A stretch of 64,000 nt of DNA from assembly GCF_018614195.1 (NCBI RefSeq), contig NZ_JAGGOT010000031.1, forward strand, positions 50,465 to 114,464, given 5' to 3'. Position numbers and translations under genes: made by a program. The notes below the pieces were generated by a model. It did not search any database. It saw nothing but the letters and a program-made list of their open reading frames with translations, and had not been told where the DNA came from. The DNA is from Streptomyces sp. ISL-43 (lineage in GTDB: Bacteria; Actinomycetota; Actinomycetes; Streptomycetales; Streptomycetaceae). Positions 8,346 through 16,468 of the stretch are shown here, one piece after another. Numbering within the stretch: the stretch's first letter is position 1; every line of letters begins with the position of its first letter.

Positions 8346-9059
8346 TCAGCCCGTGTGGACCCAGACGAGGAGCGGGCCGATGGCGGTGAAGCCGTGGCGC
8401 AGCGCCGTGTCGAGGTCGTCGCCGGACTCGTAGCCGACGACCGCCAGGCCGGGCCAGATCGAGGCGATCAGGGTCAGCGCGCCCGCCCAGGCCTCGTCGT
8501 CCGCGGTCCCGTCGGCGCAGAACACGTTCGATACTCCGACGACCTCCCCGGTGCGGTTGGCGGCGGCCCCGGCGACGATCCGCCCCTCGGCGTCCCGGCC
8601 CGCGAGGAAGGCGATCTCCCCGTCGTGTCCGGTGAGCAGCCCCGGGTGGAACAGGCCGGTGCTCTCCTCGCCGTCCCAGGCCGTCTCCCAGGACTCCAGC
8701 TCGGCGGGGCCGGCGACCCGGCTCCACTCCAGGGCCGGGGCGGCGCCGGGAGCGCCCGCCGGGCGGTGGATCCACTGGGCGCCGAAGAGGACCTCGAAAC
8801 CGGCCGGGGCCAGGTCGAGCGCGGCGAAGCTGTCCTTGACCGAGGCGCGCGGCGCGGCGGTGTCGATGCCGGCGACGAGCGCGGCCGCGTCGGTGTCCCT
8901 GGTGAGGGTCACGGCGTCCGGGTAGTAGAGCGGGGTCGGGCGCGGACTGATCCAGGCCTCGGCGGTGAACGCACCGTCGCGGCAGACGGCGGCGCACCAG
9001 GCGGCGTTGTTGTGGGCGGCCGCGAGGAGGAGCTCTTCAGTGTTCGGGGTGATGATCAC
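8346..9059 (-). CDS. GNAT-like N-acetyltransferase-fold protein
   Basis: 237 residues from a GTG at 9059. The second half has the flow of a GNAT domain: a strand GEVVGVSNVF, a helix AWAGALTLIASIWPG, then AVVGYESGDDLDTALRHGF and a closing strand IGPLLVWV, as in Streptomyces proteins annotated GNAT. The N-terminal half (NTEELLLAAAHNNAAWCAAV) is less conserved. The acetyl-CoA P-loop is not clear, so activity is uncertain. An ATG at 9179 would add 40 residues of poor coding character, so the GTG is preferred. Convergent with the S9 peptidase, 24 nt apart. Confidence 0.6.
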   Translation of the reverse strand: MIITPNTEELLLAAAHNNAAWCAAVCRDGAFTAEAWISPRPTPLYYPDAVTLTRDTDAAALVAGIDTAAPRASVKDSFAALDLAPAGFEVLFGAQWIHRPAGAPGAAPALEWSRVAGPAELESWETAWDGEESTGLFHPGLLTGHDGEIAFLAGRDAEGRIVAGAAANRTGEVVGVSNVFCADGTADDEAWAGALTLIASIWPGLAVVGYESGDDLDTALRHGFTAIGPLLVWVHTG

Positions 9060-9401
9060 ACCGGGATCCTGCCATAGGCCCTGGCCTGGAACGATGAGAC
9101 TTTTTCCGTACCTGGCGCAGGGGGTGGGCCGGACCGCGCGGGCGTGCGGCCTGCTCGGGGAGGCGTTCGATCCGGTCATCGGCCGCGCCTTCGCGAAGGA
9201 GGGCCCGGATCCGCCCGGGCACAGGCCGGTGCCCAGCCCGGGAACGCCGGCACGATCGCCCTCCCGCGCGGCCGGGGCTTCCGGCCGGAAGGGTCCTCGC
9301 CGGGTCGCCCCACGTCGGCGGCGCCCGGCCGGGCCGCGAACGCCGGGCGATCACGGCCGAAATGCCTCGTCCACGGGCCCGGCATCGCACAGGATGAGTG
9401 C
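9060..9401. other. Intergenic, no gene recognised
   Basis: A 342-nt spacer between the divergent GNAT-like and arginase-fold genes. Open frames exist on both strands because of the GC content, including an in-frame upstream extension of the arginase-fold gene to 9144, but their translations are Arg/Pro/Gly-rich and look non-coding. No clear dyad or promoter was found. Confidence 0.5.
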
Positions 9402-10301
9402 ATGCGAACCCTCGTGCTCCTCGACGCGCCGTCCAACCTCGGGCTCCGGCCGCCCGCGCCGGGCACCGTACCCGGCGTCTACAAACTGGCCGGGGCCCTG
9501 CGCGAGCAGGGCCTGCTGGCCCGGCTCGGCGCGCGCGAGGGCGGTGTCGTCGTCCCGCCGCGCTACGACCGGGGCGGCTGGAAGGAGGGCGACGGCGTGT
9601 TCCACGCCGGGCAGCTCGCCGCGTACACCGTCGCCCTCGCCGACCGGATCGAGGGCCACCTGCGGGCCGGGGAGTTCCCCGTCGTGCTCGGCGGCGACTG
9701 CTCCATCCAGCTCGGCGCCTCGCTCGCCATGCGCCGGCTCGGGCGGTACGGGATCGCCGCGATCGACGGCTCCGCCGATTTCCGCCACCCCGGCAACGAG
9801 GCCGTCAACGGGCCCGTCGGCGCGGCGGGCGGCGAGGAGCTGGCCCTGGCCACCGGGCGGGGCCAGGCCGGCCTCGCCGACCTGGAGGGCCTCGGGCCGT
9901 ACCTGCGCGACGAGGACGTACGGCTCTTCGGGCTGCGCGACGGGGACCCGGACCTCCCCGAGCTGCGCGCCGCCGGGATCTTCGCCGCCACGGTCGGGGC
10001 GATCCGGGACCGGGGCGCGGGTCCCGTGGCCCGGACCGCCCTGACGGGGCTGCAGCCCCCGGCCACCGCCGGGTTCTGGGTCCACCTGGACGCCGACGTA
10101 CTGGACCCGGCGGTGATGCCGGCCGTCGACAGCCCCGACCCCGGCGGGCTGATCCCCGACGAACTCGCCGAACTGCTCGGGGTGTTGATCAGCTCCCCGC
10201 GCTGCGTCGGACTCAACGTCACCATCTACGACCCGGACCTGGACCCGGACGGCCGCGCCGGGGCGCTGCTCGCGGACCTGGTCGCGGGGGCGTTCGCGTA
10301 G
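9402..10301 (+). CDS. Arginase/agmatinase-fold protein with altered metal ligands
   Basis: 299 residues with the ureohydrolase fold: DAPSNLGLRP start, GGDCS (97-101), DGSAD (122-126), HLDADVLDP (228-236) and a C-terminal NVTIYDPDLDPDG. In active arginases the two Mn ions are held by GGDH, DAHxD and DxDxxDP. The third motif is intact, but the first has Cys100 for His, and the second has Gly-Ser for Ala-His. Metal binding must differ from classical arginase, so function is open. AGGATG precedes the ATG at 9402. Monocistronic. Confidence 0.82.
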   Translation: MRTLVLLDAPSNLGLRPPAPGTVPGVYKLAGALREQGLLARLGAREGGVVVPPRYDRGGWKEGDGVFHAGQLAAYTVALADRIEGHLRAGEFPVVLGGDCSIQLGASLAMRRLGRYGIAAIDGSADFRHPGNEAVNGPVGAAGGEELALATGRGQAGLADLEGLGPYLRDEDVRLFGLRDGDPDLPELRAAGIFAATVGAIRDRGAGPVARTALTGLQPPATAGFWVHLDADVLDPAVMPAVDSPDPGGLIPDELAELLGVLISSPRCVGLNVTIYDPDLDPDGRAGALLADLVAGAFA

Positions 10302-10350
10302 GCCCTGGGCAGGGTGCGCGTCGCGCTGAGGGGGCCGGGGCCGCCCACCG

Positions 10351-10398
10351 CGACGAGCACCCGGCCCGGATCCCCGACGAGCACCCGGCCCGGATACC
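10351..10398. repeat. 24-bp tandem duplication
   Basis: Two 24-bp units side by side, both starting CGACGAGCACCCGGCCCGGA and differing in one base. They sit between the arginase-fold stop and the convergent DUF664 remnant. Confidence 0.85.
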
Positions 10399-10406
10399 GG
10401 CTCCGG

Positions 10407-10646
10407 TCAGACCCCGGTCACGCCGTCGATGCGCTCGCGCAGCAGGTCCGCGTGGCCGTTGTGCCGCGCGTACTCCTCGATCATGTGGATCAGCACCAGG
10501 CCCGAGCACTTGAGTTCCAGCGTCGCGCGCTGCGCGCCCAGCATTCCGGCGAGCATCCGCCGTTCGTCACCGGTCGCGGGCATCGCGAACCGGTCCTCGG
10601 ATCCGGCTGCGTCGAAGACCCCGGCTCTTCTGCTGCGACTGCTCAT
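10407..10646 (-). pseudogene. DUF664/DinB-like remnant with internal deletion
   Basis: 79 residues from the ATG at 10646. The N-terminal part, DERRMLAGMLGAQRATLELK, and the C-terminal part, LIHMIEEYARHNGHADLLRE, are both typical of DUF664 (DinB/mycothiol-dependent-type) proteins. In the family these blocks are roughly 90 residues apart; here only two residues separate them. The middle helices carrying the first metal-ligand histidine are gone while the frame is kept, so the product could not fold as a normal DinB bundle. Most likely an in-frame deletion derivative. Confidence 0.65.
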
Positions 10647-10758
10647 GCACCCATTTTCAATCAACGACCCGTGCCCCGGCGGGCTTTGCGTAATCCTGAC
10701 CGGTGGTGATCCGCCGAATCCCTGTGCACCGGCCGCCGTGGCGTGTTCCATTTCCCTC

Positions 10759-12729
10759 ATGGCCACCACCGTCCGCCGCTCCGTACTGACCCTTCCCGCA
10801 GCCCCGTCGGGTCCCGAGAACCCACTGCCCGCCCTCCGCGCTCCCGACGGGGTGCACGCGCTGGACGAGCGCTCGCGCGAGGGCCTGCCGCGCGACATGG
10901 CACGCCAGATCGGCTACAAGCCGCTGCGCTCGCTGCTGCCCGTCCGGATCCTGGACGGGTACCGGCGGCAGCGGGCCGAGCAGGACATCGAGACGATCGT
11001 CATCGAGAACGCGCATCTGCGCGTCACCGTCCTGCCCGGTCTCGGCGGCCGGATCCATTCGCTCGTCCACCTCCCCACGGGACGCGAACTGCTCTACCGC
11101 AACCCGGTGTTGCAGCCCGCCAACTTCGCGCTCAACGGCGCCTGGTTCTCCGGCGGCATCGAGTGGAACCTCGGCGCCACCGGCCACACCACCCTCTCCT
11201 GCGCCCCGCTGCACGCGGCCCTGGTCCCGGCGCCCGACGGAGGCGTGATGGTGCGGCTGTGGGAGTGGGAGCGGCTGCGCGACCTGCCGTTCCAGGTGGA
11301 CCTGTGGCTGCCGGAGGACTCGCCGTTCCTCTACGTGGGCGTCCGCGTGCGCAATCCGCACGAGCGGCCCGCGCCCGTGTACTGGTGGTCCAACATCGCC
11401 GTGCCCGAGGACGAGGGCACCCGGGTCCTGGCCCCGGCCGACGAGGCCTGGCACTTCGGGTACGAGCGCTCGCTGAGGCGGATCCCCGTACCGCGGTGGG
11501 AGGAGGCGGACCGCACGTACCCGCTGCGCAGCACCTACCCGGCCGACTTCTTCTACGAGGTCGAAGCCGGGGCCCGGCCCTGGATCGCCTCACTCGACGC
11601 GGCCGGGCAGGGCCTCGTGCAGAGCTCGACGGCCCGGCTGCGCGGCCGCAAGCTCTTCGTCTGGGGCGGGGGCGAGGGCGGCCGGCGCTGGCAGGAGTGG
11701 CTGACCGAACCGGGCACGGGCGGGTACGCGGAGATCCAGGCCGGACTGGCCCGCACCCAGCTGGAGCACGTACGGCTGGAGGGCGGGGCGGAGTTCAGCT
11801 GGCTGGAGGCCTACGGGCCGCTGTCCGCGGACCCGGCCGCCGTGCACGGGGACGACTGGACCGCGGCGCGCGGCTCCGCCGAGGCGGCGCTGGAGGCCGC
11901 GCTGCCCCGGGCGGCCGTGGACGCGGCGTACGAGGCGTGGCGGACCCGCGCCGACACCGAGCCGGGGGAGCGGCTGGCGGCCGGCTCCGGCTGGGGCGCG
12001 CTGGAGGTGCTGTGCGGGGGCCACAAGCTGCCCGGCACCCCGTTCGCGGAGGACACGCTCGGCGAGGCCCAGGCGCCGTGGCTGGAGCTGTGGCGCACCG
12101 GGGTCTTCCCCGCCCCGCGCAAGGTGGCACCGCCCGGCCCGAGCCTGGTCGCCCCGCACTGGCGGGACATGCTGGAGACGGCCCGGGCGGACCCGCTGAC
12201 CGAGTACCACCTCGGGGTGGCGCAGTGGCATGCCGGGGACATCGCGCAGGCGGTACGCAGCTGGGAGCGCGGGCTGGCGCTGGCCCCTTCGCGGTGGCCG
12301 CTGCTCAGGTGCCTCGCGGTGGCGGACGACCTGGCCGGGGACCCGGCGCGTGCGGCCCGCTGGTATGCCGAGGCCTTCGAGGACCTGACCCAGGAGAGCC
12401 GGGGCGGCGCGGGCTGGCTGGCCGCCGAATCGGCGCTGGGCCGCGAGGCGTTGGAGTCCCTGCTGTCGGCGGGACTGCTGCCGCGGGCCCGCGCGGTGTG
12501 GGACCGGCTGCGGCCCGCCCTGCGCGACGAGGGCCGCTTCCGGCTGGCCGCGGCCCGCCTGCTGGCGGCGGAGGGACATGTGGGCGCGGCCCGCCGGGTC
12601 TTCGAGGAGGGCTTCGAACTGCCCGACCTCCGCGAGGGGGAGGAGATCCTCGCGGAAGTCTGGGCCACCCTCACGGACCGCCCGCTGCCGGCCCCGTACA
12701 ACTTCCGGATGCGCCCGCCGGGGGACTGA
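10759..12729 (+). CDS. DUF5107 protein with C-terminal TPR-like region
   Basis: 656 residues. The N-terminal 400 residues match DUF5107, a galactose-mutarotase-like beta-sandwich: LPGLGGRIHSLVH, ELLYRNPVLQPANFAL, WFSGGIEWNLG, WWSNIAVPEDEGTRVL and WEWLTEP-like WQEWLTEPGTGGYAEIQAGL motifs. The C-terminal part (about 490-640) is alpha-helical with TPR-like repeats (EYHLGVAQWHAGDIAQAVRS, ARRVFEEGFELPDLREG). Proteins of this type occur near carbohydrate genes; the substrate is unknown. The ATG at 10759 begins MATTVRRSVLTLP; longer in-frame starts run into the divergent DUF664 remnant. Confidence 0.85.
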   Translation: MATTVRRSVLTLPAAPSGPENPLPALRAPDGVHALDERSREGLPRDMARQIGYKPLRSLLPVRILDGYRRQRAEQDIETIVIENAHLRVTVLPGLGGRIHSLVHLPTGRELLYRNPVLQPANFALNGAWFSGGIEWNLGATGHTTLSCAPLHAALVPAPDGGVMVRLWEWERLRDLPFQVDLWLPEDSPFLYVGVRVRNPHERPAPVYWWSNIAVPEDEGTRVLAPADEAWHFGYERSLRRIPVPRWEEADRTYPLRSTYPADFFYEVEAGARPWIASLDAAGQGLVQSSTARLRGRKLFVWGGGEGGRRWQEWLTEPGTGGYAEIQAGLARTQLEHVRLEGGAEFSWLEAYGPLSADPAAVHGDDWTAARGSAEAALEAALPRAAVDAAYEAWRTRADTEPGERLAAGSGWGALEVLCGGHKLPGTPFAEDTLGEAQAPWLELWRTGVFPAPRKVAPPGPSLVAPHWRDMLETARADPLTEYHLGVAQWHAGDIAQAVRSWERGLALAPSRWPLLRCLAVADDLAGDPARAARWYAEAFEDLTQESRGGAGWLAAESALGREALESLLSAGLLPRARAVWDRLRPALRDEGRFRLAAARLLAAEGHVGAARRVFEEGFELPDLREGEEILAEVWATLTDRPLPAPYNFRMRPPGD

Positions 12730-12742
12730 CTCCTGGGATCCG

Positions 12743-12760
12743 GCCGTCCGGTCGGACGGC
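12743..12760. terminator. Hairpin between convergent genes
   Basis: Perfect 8-bp dyad GCCGTCCG-GT-CGGACGGC just after the DUF5107 stop and before the end of the convergent secreted-protein gene. No T-tract, so it may act as a bidirectional hairpin terminator of the Streptomyces I-shaped kind. Confidence 0.5.
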
Positions 12761-12776
12761 GGCCCGGGCTGTCCGG

Positions 12777-13196
12777 CTAGAGCTTCGCGATGTCCTTGTG
12801 GGCCAGTTCGGAGCTGTGGTAGACGGCCAAGCGCACCTTGAGCTGGTAGCCCTTCGGCGCCTTGATGATCACGTTGGGCGTCTCCAGCAGATCGCCACCG
12901 TTACACGGCGGCTCGGAGTTGAGGCTGGCCCAGCCGTCCACCTCGTCATGCGGGTCGTTCCACTCCACCCACACGCAATCACGCTCGCCGGCGTGGGCCT
13001 CCACGGAGAGGATCTCGACCGAGTTCACCGCGCCGTCGACGCGCTCGTAGGTCACCGTCGCGGAACTGTGGTGGAGGCCGGCGCCGGCCTCCAGGTTGAC
13101 CTTGCTGGCCGAGGTGGTGGCGGCGGCTGGAGCCGCTGCTCCCGCAATCGTCGCGGCCACCACCGCGACGGTGGCAGACAGTGCAGATATGCGCAT
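12777..13196 (-). CDS. Small secreted protein of unknown function
   Basis: 139 residues with a clear signal peptide (MRISALSATVAVVAATIAGA, cleavage near AAAPAAATTS). The mature part, about 110 residues, is acidic to neutral and mostly beta by pattern, with three cysteines: one in ERDCVWVEW and PPCNGGD nearby. I do not recognise a named domain. Tandem stretches such as SVEILSVEAHAGERD and QLKVRLAVYHSSEL suggest a beta-sandwich. GAGACGGAT-type purine sequence precedes the ATG at 13196. Exported by Sec and probably soluble. Confidence 0.7.
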   Translation of the reverse strand: MRISALSATVAVVAATIAGAAAPAAATTSASKVNLEAGAGLHHSSATVTYERVDGAVNSVEILSVEAHAGERDCVWVEWNDPHDEVDGWASLNSEPPCNGGDLLETPNVIIKAPKGYQLKVRLAVYHSSELAHKDIAKL

Positions 13197-13301
13197 GATC
13201 CGTCTCCACGAAGCTAGTTGAGGAAATCGAACCCTATCCCGTGTGGGGACTCGCGCTCCGACGATCCGTCGATCGGGGGCTGGGACCGGCCATGATCCAA
13301 G

Positions 13302-13334
13302 AGGCCGTTTCCAGGCCGTTTCCAGGCCGTTCCT
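13302..13334. repeat. 11-bp tandem repeat, three units
   Basis: AGGCCGTTTCC is present twice and AGGCCGTTCCT once, in tandem. The last unit overlaps the stop codon of the SnoaL-like gene, so the repeat has grown at its 3' end. Confidence 0.85.
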
Positions 13335-13773
13335 AGGCCGTCGGGGCGGGGACGAGGCCGTCGGCGATGAGGCCGGCGAGGACCGCCTCGCCGACGGCCA
13401 GGACCGCCGTCTGGGGGCGGATCATCACGGTGATCTCGCCGATCAGGCCCCCGGGCGCGAGGTGCAGCATGTCGATGCCGTGCACCTGCCTGCCGTTCAC
13501 GGTTGTCCGGAAGGGCAGCACGGTCGCCGGGCCCTCGGCCCCGTCGGCGCCGGCCTCGACGCTGCCGTCGAAGTGGCCGACGTAGCGGAAGTCCTCGAAG
13601 GTGCGCAGGAGGACGCGGAAGAGGGCCAGTACCGCCGCCTTGCCCTCGAACGGCTTCGACTTCACCGGGCTGTTGAGCCGGACGTCCTCGGTGAACAGCC
13701 CGTCCAGCGCGGCGAGGTCCTGGCTGTCGACGGCGTCGCGGAACCGGTCGGCGGTGCTCGTGCCGGTACTCAT
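13333..13773 (-). CDS. SnoaL/NTF2-like protein
   Basis: 146 residues with the cone-shaped NTF2-like fold: FRDAVDSQDLAALDGLFTED (helix pair then first strand), SKPFEGKAAVLALFRVLLRT, and strands VLPFRTTVNGRQVHGIDMLH and IGEITVMIRP. Members include polyketide cyclases and ketosteroid isomerases as well as binding proteins. The ATG at 13773 has GAGGAG 6 nt upstream. It is divergent from a PadR regulator, with a palindrome between them, so it is probably the PadR target (inference). Confidence 0.82.
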   Translation of the reverse strand: MSTGTSTADRFRDAVDSQDLAALDGLFTEDVRLNSPVKSKPFEGKAAVLALFRVLLRTFEDFRYVGHFDGSVEAGADGAEGPATVLPFRTTVNGRQVHGIDMLHLAPGGLIGEITVMIRPQTAVLAVGEAVLAGLIADGLVPAPTA

Positions 13774-13802
13774 GAGGTCTCCTCGATAGTCACCGATGTG
13801 AT

Positions 13803-13820
13803 TAGTCAGTTTCTTGACTA
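13803..13820. promoter_or_regulatory. Inverted repeat TAGTCA-N6-TGACTA between SnoaL and PadR genes
   Basis: Perfect 6-bp arms TAGTCA and TGACTA with spacer GTTTCT. It lies 30 nt before the SnoaL-like start and 60 nt before the PadR start. It is the likely PadR operator; TTGACT within the right arm could also serve as a -35 box for padR. Confidence 0.6.
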
Positions 13821-13879
13821 TCATGGCTCGGGCGTCCCTGAGAAGACGCCGTGGTGGACGGACCCGAGGAGGCGGACCG

Positions 13880-14449
13880 GTGGCTTTGCGTCACGCCGTA
13901 CTGGCGGCGCTGCTCGACGAGGAGCTGAGCGGCTACCAGCTGGCCAAGGCCTTCGGCACGGGCGTGGCCAACTTCTGGCACGCGCTGCCCCAGCAGCTCT
14001 ACGCCGAGCTGGCCAAGCTGGAGCAGGAGGGGCTCATCGCCGGCCGGGAGGTCGTCCAGGACACCCGGCCCAACAAGCGCCTGTTCCAGGTGACCGCCGC
14101 CGGACTGGCCGAGCTGGAACGGTTCGCGGCCACCTCCACCAAGCCCTCCTTCATCCGCGACGACCTGCTCGTGAAGGTCCAGGCCGCCGATCACGTCGAC
14201 ACGCAGGCACTGATCGCGCAGCTCGCGGAGCGGATCGCCTTCGCCGACTCCAAGATCGAGCTGTTCGGCGCGCTGCTGCGCAAGATGCGCGGAGAGCGCG
14301 CCGAGGAGGAGTTCCTGCGCCACGGCGAGCGGATCGGCCCGTACCTCACCTGCCTGCGCGGCCTGGAGTTCGAGCGGGCCAACCGGGCCTGGTACGAGCG
14401 CACCACGACCATCCTGAGTGAGAGGCGGACGGACCGTGCCGGTCGATGA
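13880..14449 (+). CDS. PadR family transcriptional regulator
   Basis: 189 residues. The N-terminal winged helix is clear: ALRHAVLAALLDEELSGYQL, FWHALPQQLYAELAKLEQEG, and wing NKRLFQVTAAGLAEL. The C-terminal half is the helical PadR_C dimerisation region ending LEFERANRAWYERTTTIL. The GTG at 13880 is chosen because the fold starts there and GGAGG lies 7 nt upstream; an in-frame start at 13814 adds an Arg-rich tail. The following SGNH gene starts inside this gene's end. Divergent from the SnoaL gene. Confidence 0.85.
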   Translation: MALRHAVLAALLDEELSGYQLAKAFGTGVANFWHALPQQLYAELAKLEQEGLIAGREVVQDTRPNKRLFQVTAAGLAELERFAATSTKPSFIRDDLLVKVQAADHVDTQALIAQLAERIAFADSKIELFGALLRKMRGERAEEEFLRHGERIGPYLTCLRGLEFERANRAWYERTTTILSERRTDRAGR

Positions 14450-15299
14450 GCGCAACCAGCGGGACGAGGGCCGGGAACAACGCGAGCGGAGCGGGAACGG
14501 GCCCGGGGACTTGAATAGCGGGACGCGCTACGTGGCGCTCGGCGACAGCCAGACCGAGGGCGTCGGCGACGGCGACGACCGCACCGGGCTGCGCGGGTGC
14601 GCCGACCGGCTCGCCGAGCTGATCGCGGCCCACGACCCCGAGGTCCGTTACGCCAACCTGGCCGTACGGGGCCGTCTCGCGGCCGGGGTCCGCGCGGGGC
14701 AGCTCGCGCCCGCCCTGGCGCTGCGCCCCGACGTGGCCACCGTCGTCGCCGGGGTCAACGACGTGCTGCGGCCCCGGTTCGACGCCGACGAGGTCGCCGG
14801 GCACCTGGAGGCGATGTTCGCCGCGCTCACCGCGCAGGGCGCCCGCGTCGCCACCGTCACCTTCCCCGACATCGCCAAGCTCGTCCCGCTCGCCAAGGGC
14901 GCGGCCCCGCGCGTCCACGCGCTCAACGAGCGGATACGGCAGGCGGCACAGCGACACGGTGTGGTCGTCGCCGATTTCGCCCGGCACGAGGCGTCCACCG
15001 ACCCCCGGATGTGGAGCGCGGACCGGCTGCACGCCGCGCCGCTCGGCCACGCGATGATCGCCGCCGGTGTCGCGCACGCCCTGGGGCTGCCCGGCAGCGA
15101 CGACTCCTGGACCCGCCCGCTGCCCGGCCCGCCGCCGGCCGCCCAGGCGGGCCTGCGAGCCGTCGCCGGGGAGCTGCGCTGGGCCGTCGGGTTCGCCGGG
15201 CCCTGGATCGGCCGGCGGCTGCGCGGGCGCTCCTCCGGCGACGGGCGTACGGCGAAGCGGCCCGGCCTGCTTCCCGTCCGCGGTCCCGAAGCCCCGTAG
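14436..15299 (+). CDS. SGNH/GDSL hydrolase
   Basis: 287 residues with SGNH blocks I (GDSQTEG, Ser38), II (NLAVRGRLAAG), III (GVNDV) and V (DRLHAAPLGH, Asp/His). All catalytic positions are present, so an esterase/lipase activity is expected. No signal peptide is seen. A Ser/Arg/Pro-rich, basic C-terminal tail follows residue 250. The GTG at 14436 overlaps the PadR gene by 14 nt; a GTG at 14418 is an alternative. Translationally coupled to padR, though a shared role is not obvious. Confidence 0.85.
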   Translation: MPVDERNQRDEGREQRERSGNGPGDLNSGTRYVALGDSQTEGVGDGDDRTGLRGCADRLAELIAAHDPEVRYANLAVRGRLAAGVRAGQLAPALALRPDVATVVAGVNDVLRPRFDADEVAGHLEAMFAALTAQGARVATVTFPDIAKLVPLAKGAAPRVHALNERIRQAAQRHGVVVADFARHEASTDPRMWSADRLHAAPLGHAMIAAGVAHALGLPGSDDSWTRPLPGPPPAAQAGLRAVAGELRWAVGFAGPWIGRRLRGRSSGDGRTAKRPGLLPVRGPEAP

Positions 15300-15370
15300 G
15301 TCAAGCCCCGTGGGCCCGAAGCCCCGTCGACCCGCAGAGCCCCAAGGCGGGCGGAGGGCCGCTCCGCACG

Positions 15371-16216
15371 TCAGGCGCGGGCGATGATCTCGCCGTTCAG
15401 GACCGAGAACCAGGCGTCGGGGTCCGCGCCCCACGTGCGCCAGGCCTTCTCGACGGCCGCCAGCTCCGCCTCCGTCGCGTGTCCGCCGCCGGTCGCGATC
15501 CCTGCGTACGCCGAGGCCGTCGTACGGTCCGCCCACAGCGAGGACCACCACGCGGCCTCCTCGTCGGTCGCGTAACACCACGAGGTCGCCGTGCAGGTCA
15601 CGTCCGTGAAGCCGGCCGCGCGCGCCCACGCGCGCAGGCGGCGTCCGGCGTCCGGTTCGCCGCCGTTGGAGCGGGCGACCCGCCGGTACAGGCTCAGCCA
15701 CTCCTCCAGCCCCGGGGTCCGCGGATACCAGGTCATCGCCGCGTAGTCCGCGTCCCGCGCCGCCACGATCCCGCCCGGCCGGCACACCCGGCGCATCTCG
15801 CGCAGTGCCTGGACCGGGTCGCCGACGTGCTGCAGCACCTGGTGGGCGTGGACCACGTCGAAGGAGTCGTCGGGGAAGTCCAGCGCGTGGACGTCGGCCG
15901 TCGCGAAATCGACGTTGGCCAGGCCCCGTTCCCCCGCGTACGCGGCGGCCTGCTCGATCACGTCCGGCGCCGCGTCCACCGCCGTGACCCGGCCATGCGG
16001 CCCCACCAGCTCCGCCAGGTCCGCCGTGATCGTGCCCGGCCCGCAGCCCACGTCCAGGACGGCCATGCCCGGGCGCAGTTCGCCGATCAGGTAGGCGGCG
16101 GAGTTCGCGGCCGTGCGCCAGCGGTGCGAGCGCAGCACCGACTCGTGGTGTCCGTGGGTGTAGACCGCGGTCTCGTGCGCGGCGTCCTTGGTGTCGGTGC
16201 TGTCCGTGGCGTTCAT
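15371..16216 (-). CDS. Class I SAM-dependent methyltransferase (UbiE/Methyltransf_11 type)
   Basis: 281 residues. SAM-binding motif I is VLDVGCGPG (53-61), followed by VTAVDAAPDVI (motif post I), ATADVHALDFPDDSFD and RRVCRPGGIV. The C-terminal part, CYATDEEAAWWSSLWADR, is typical of small-molecule methyltransferases of this type in actinomycetes. GGAG lies 7 nt before the ATG at 16216. The substrate is unknown. Convergent with the SGNH hydrolase. Upstream lie three copies of an AAGTGCTCT motif (separate entry). Confidence 0.87.
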   Translation of the reverse strand: MNATDSTDTKDAAHETAVYTHGHHESVLRSHRWRTAANSAAYLIGELRPGMAVLDVGCGPGTITADLAELVGPHGRVTAVDAAPDVIEQAAAYAGERGLANVDFATADVHALDFPDDSFDVVHAHQVLQHVGDPVQALREMRRVCRPGGIVAARDADYAAMTWYPRTPGLEEWLSLYRRVARSNGGEPDAGRRLRAWARAAGFTDVTCTATSWCYATDEEAAWWSSLWADRTTASAYAGIATGGGHATEAELAAVEKAWRTWGADPDAWFSVLNGEIIARA

Positions 16217-16236
16217 GGTCGTGGCTCCTTCGTCGT

Positions 16237-16275
16237 CGAAGTGCTCTGGAAGTGCTCTCGAAAAGTGCTCTCGAA
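16237..16275. repeat. Three direct copies of AAGTGCTCT upstream of methyltransferase
   Basis: GAAGTGCTCTGG, GAAGTGCTCTCG and AAAGTGCTCTCG follow one another with 12-14 bp spacing about 25 nt before the methyltransferase start. They could be iterated operator sites or a simple slippage repeat in the leader. Confidence 0.6.
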
Positions 16276-16468
16276 GCGGTGCCGAAGAGGTGTCGAACCG
16301 TTGGTGTCACCGTAAGGGATCAGTTCGTCATCTGAGATCCGTGTTTTGGCATGTGGACACCACCCTTGCGCGCCAAGGGGGTTGGGTAGGTCGGTGGCAG
16401 GGCAAGGCAGGTGCGAGGACAGTGAAGCCGGGGGAGGGAAACGACCCCGGTGAAGGACGGTGAGATCG

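Noticed and set aside
9144..9401. 86-residue N-terminal extension of the arginase-fold protein
   Set aside because: Composition is Arg/Pro/Gly/Ala without fold; the family starts at MRTLVLLDAP and AGGATG precedes the ATG at 9402.
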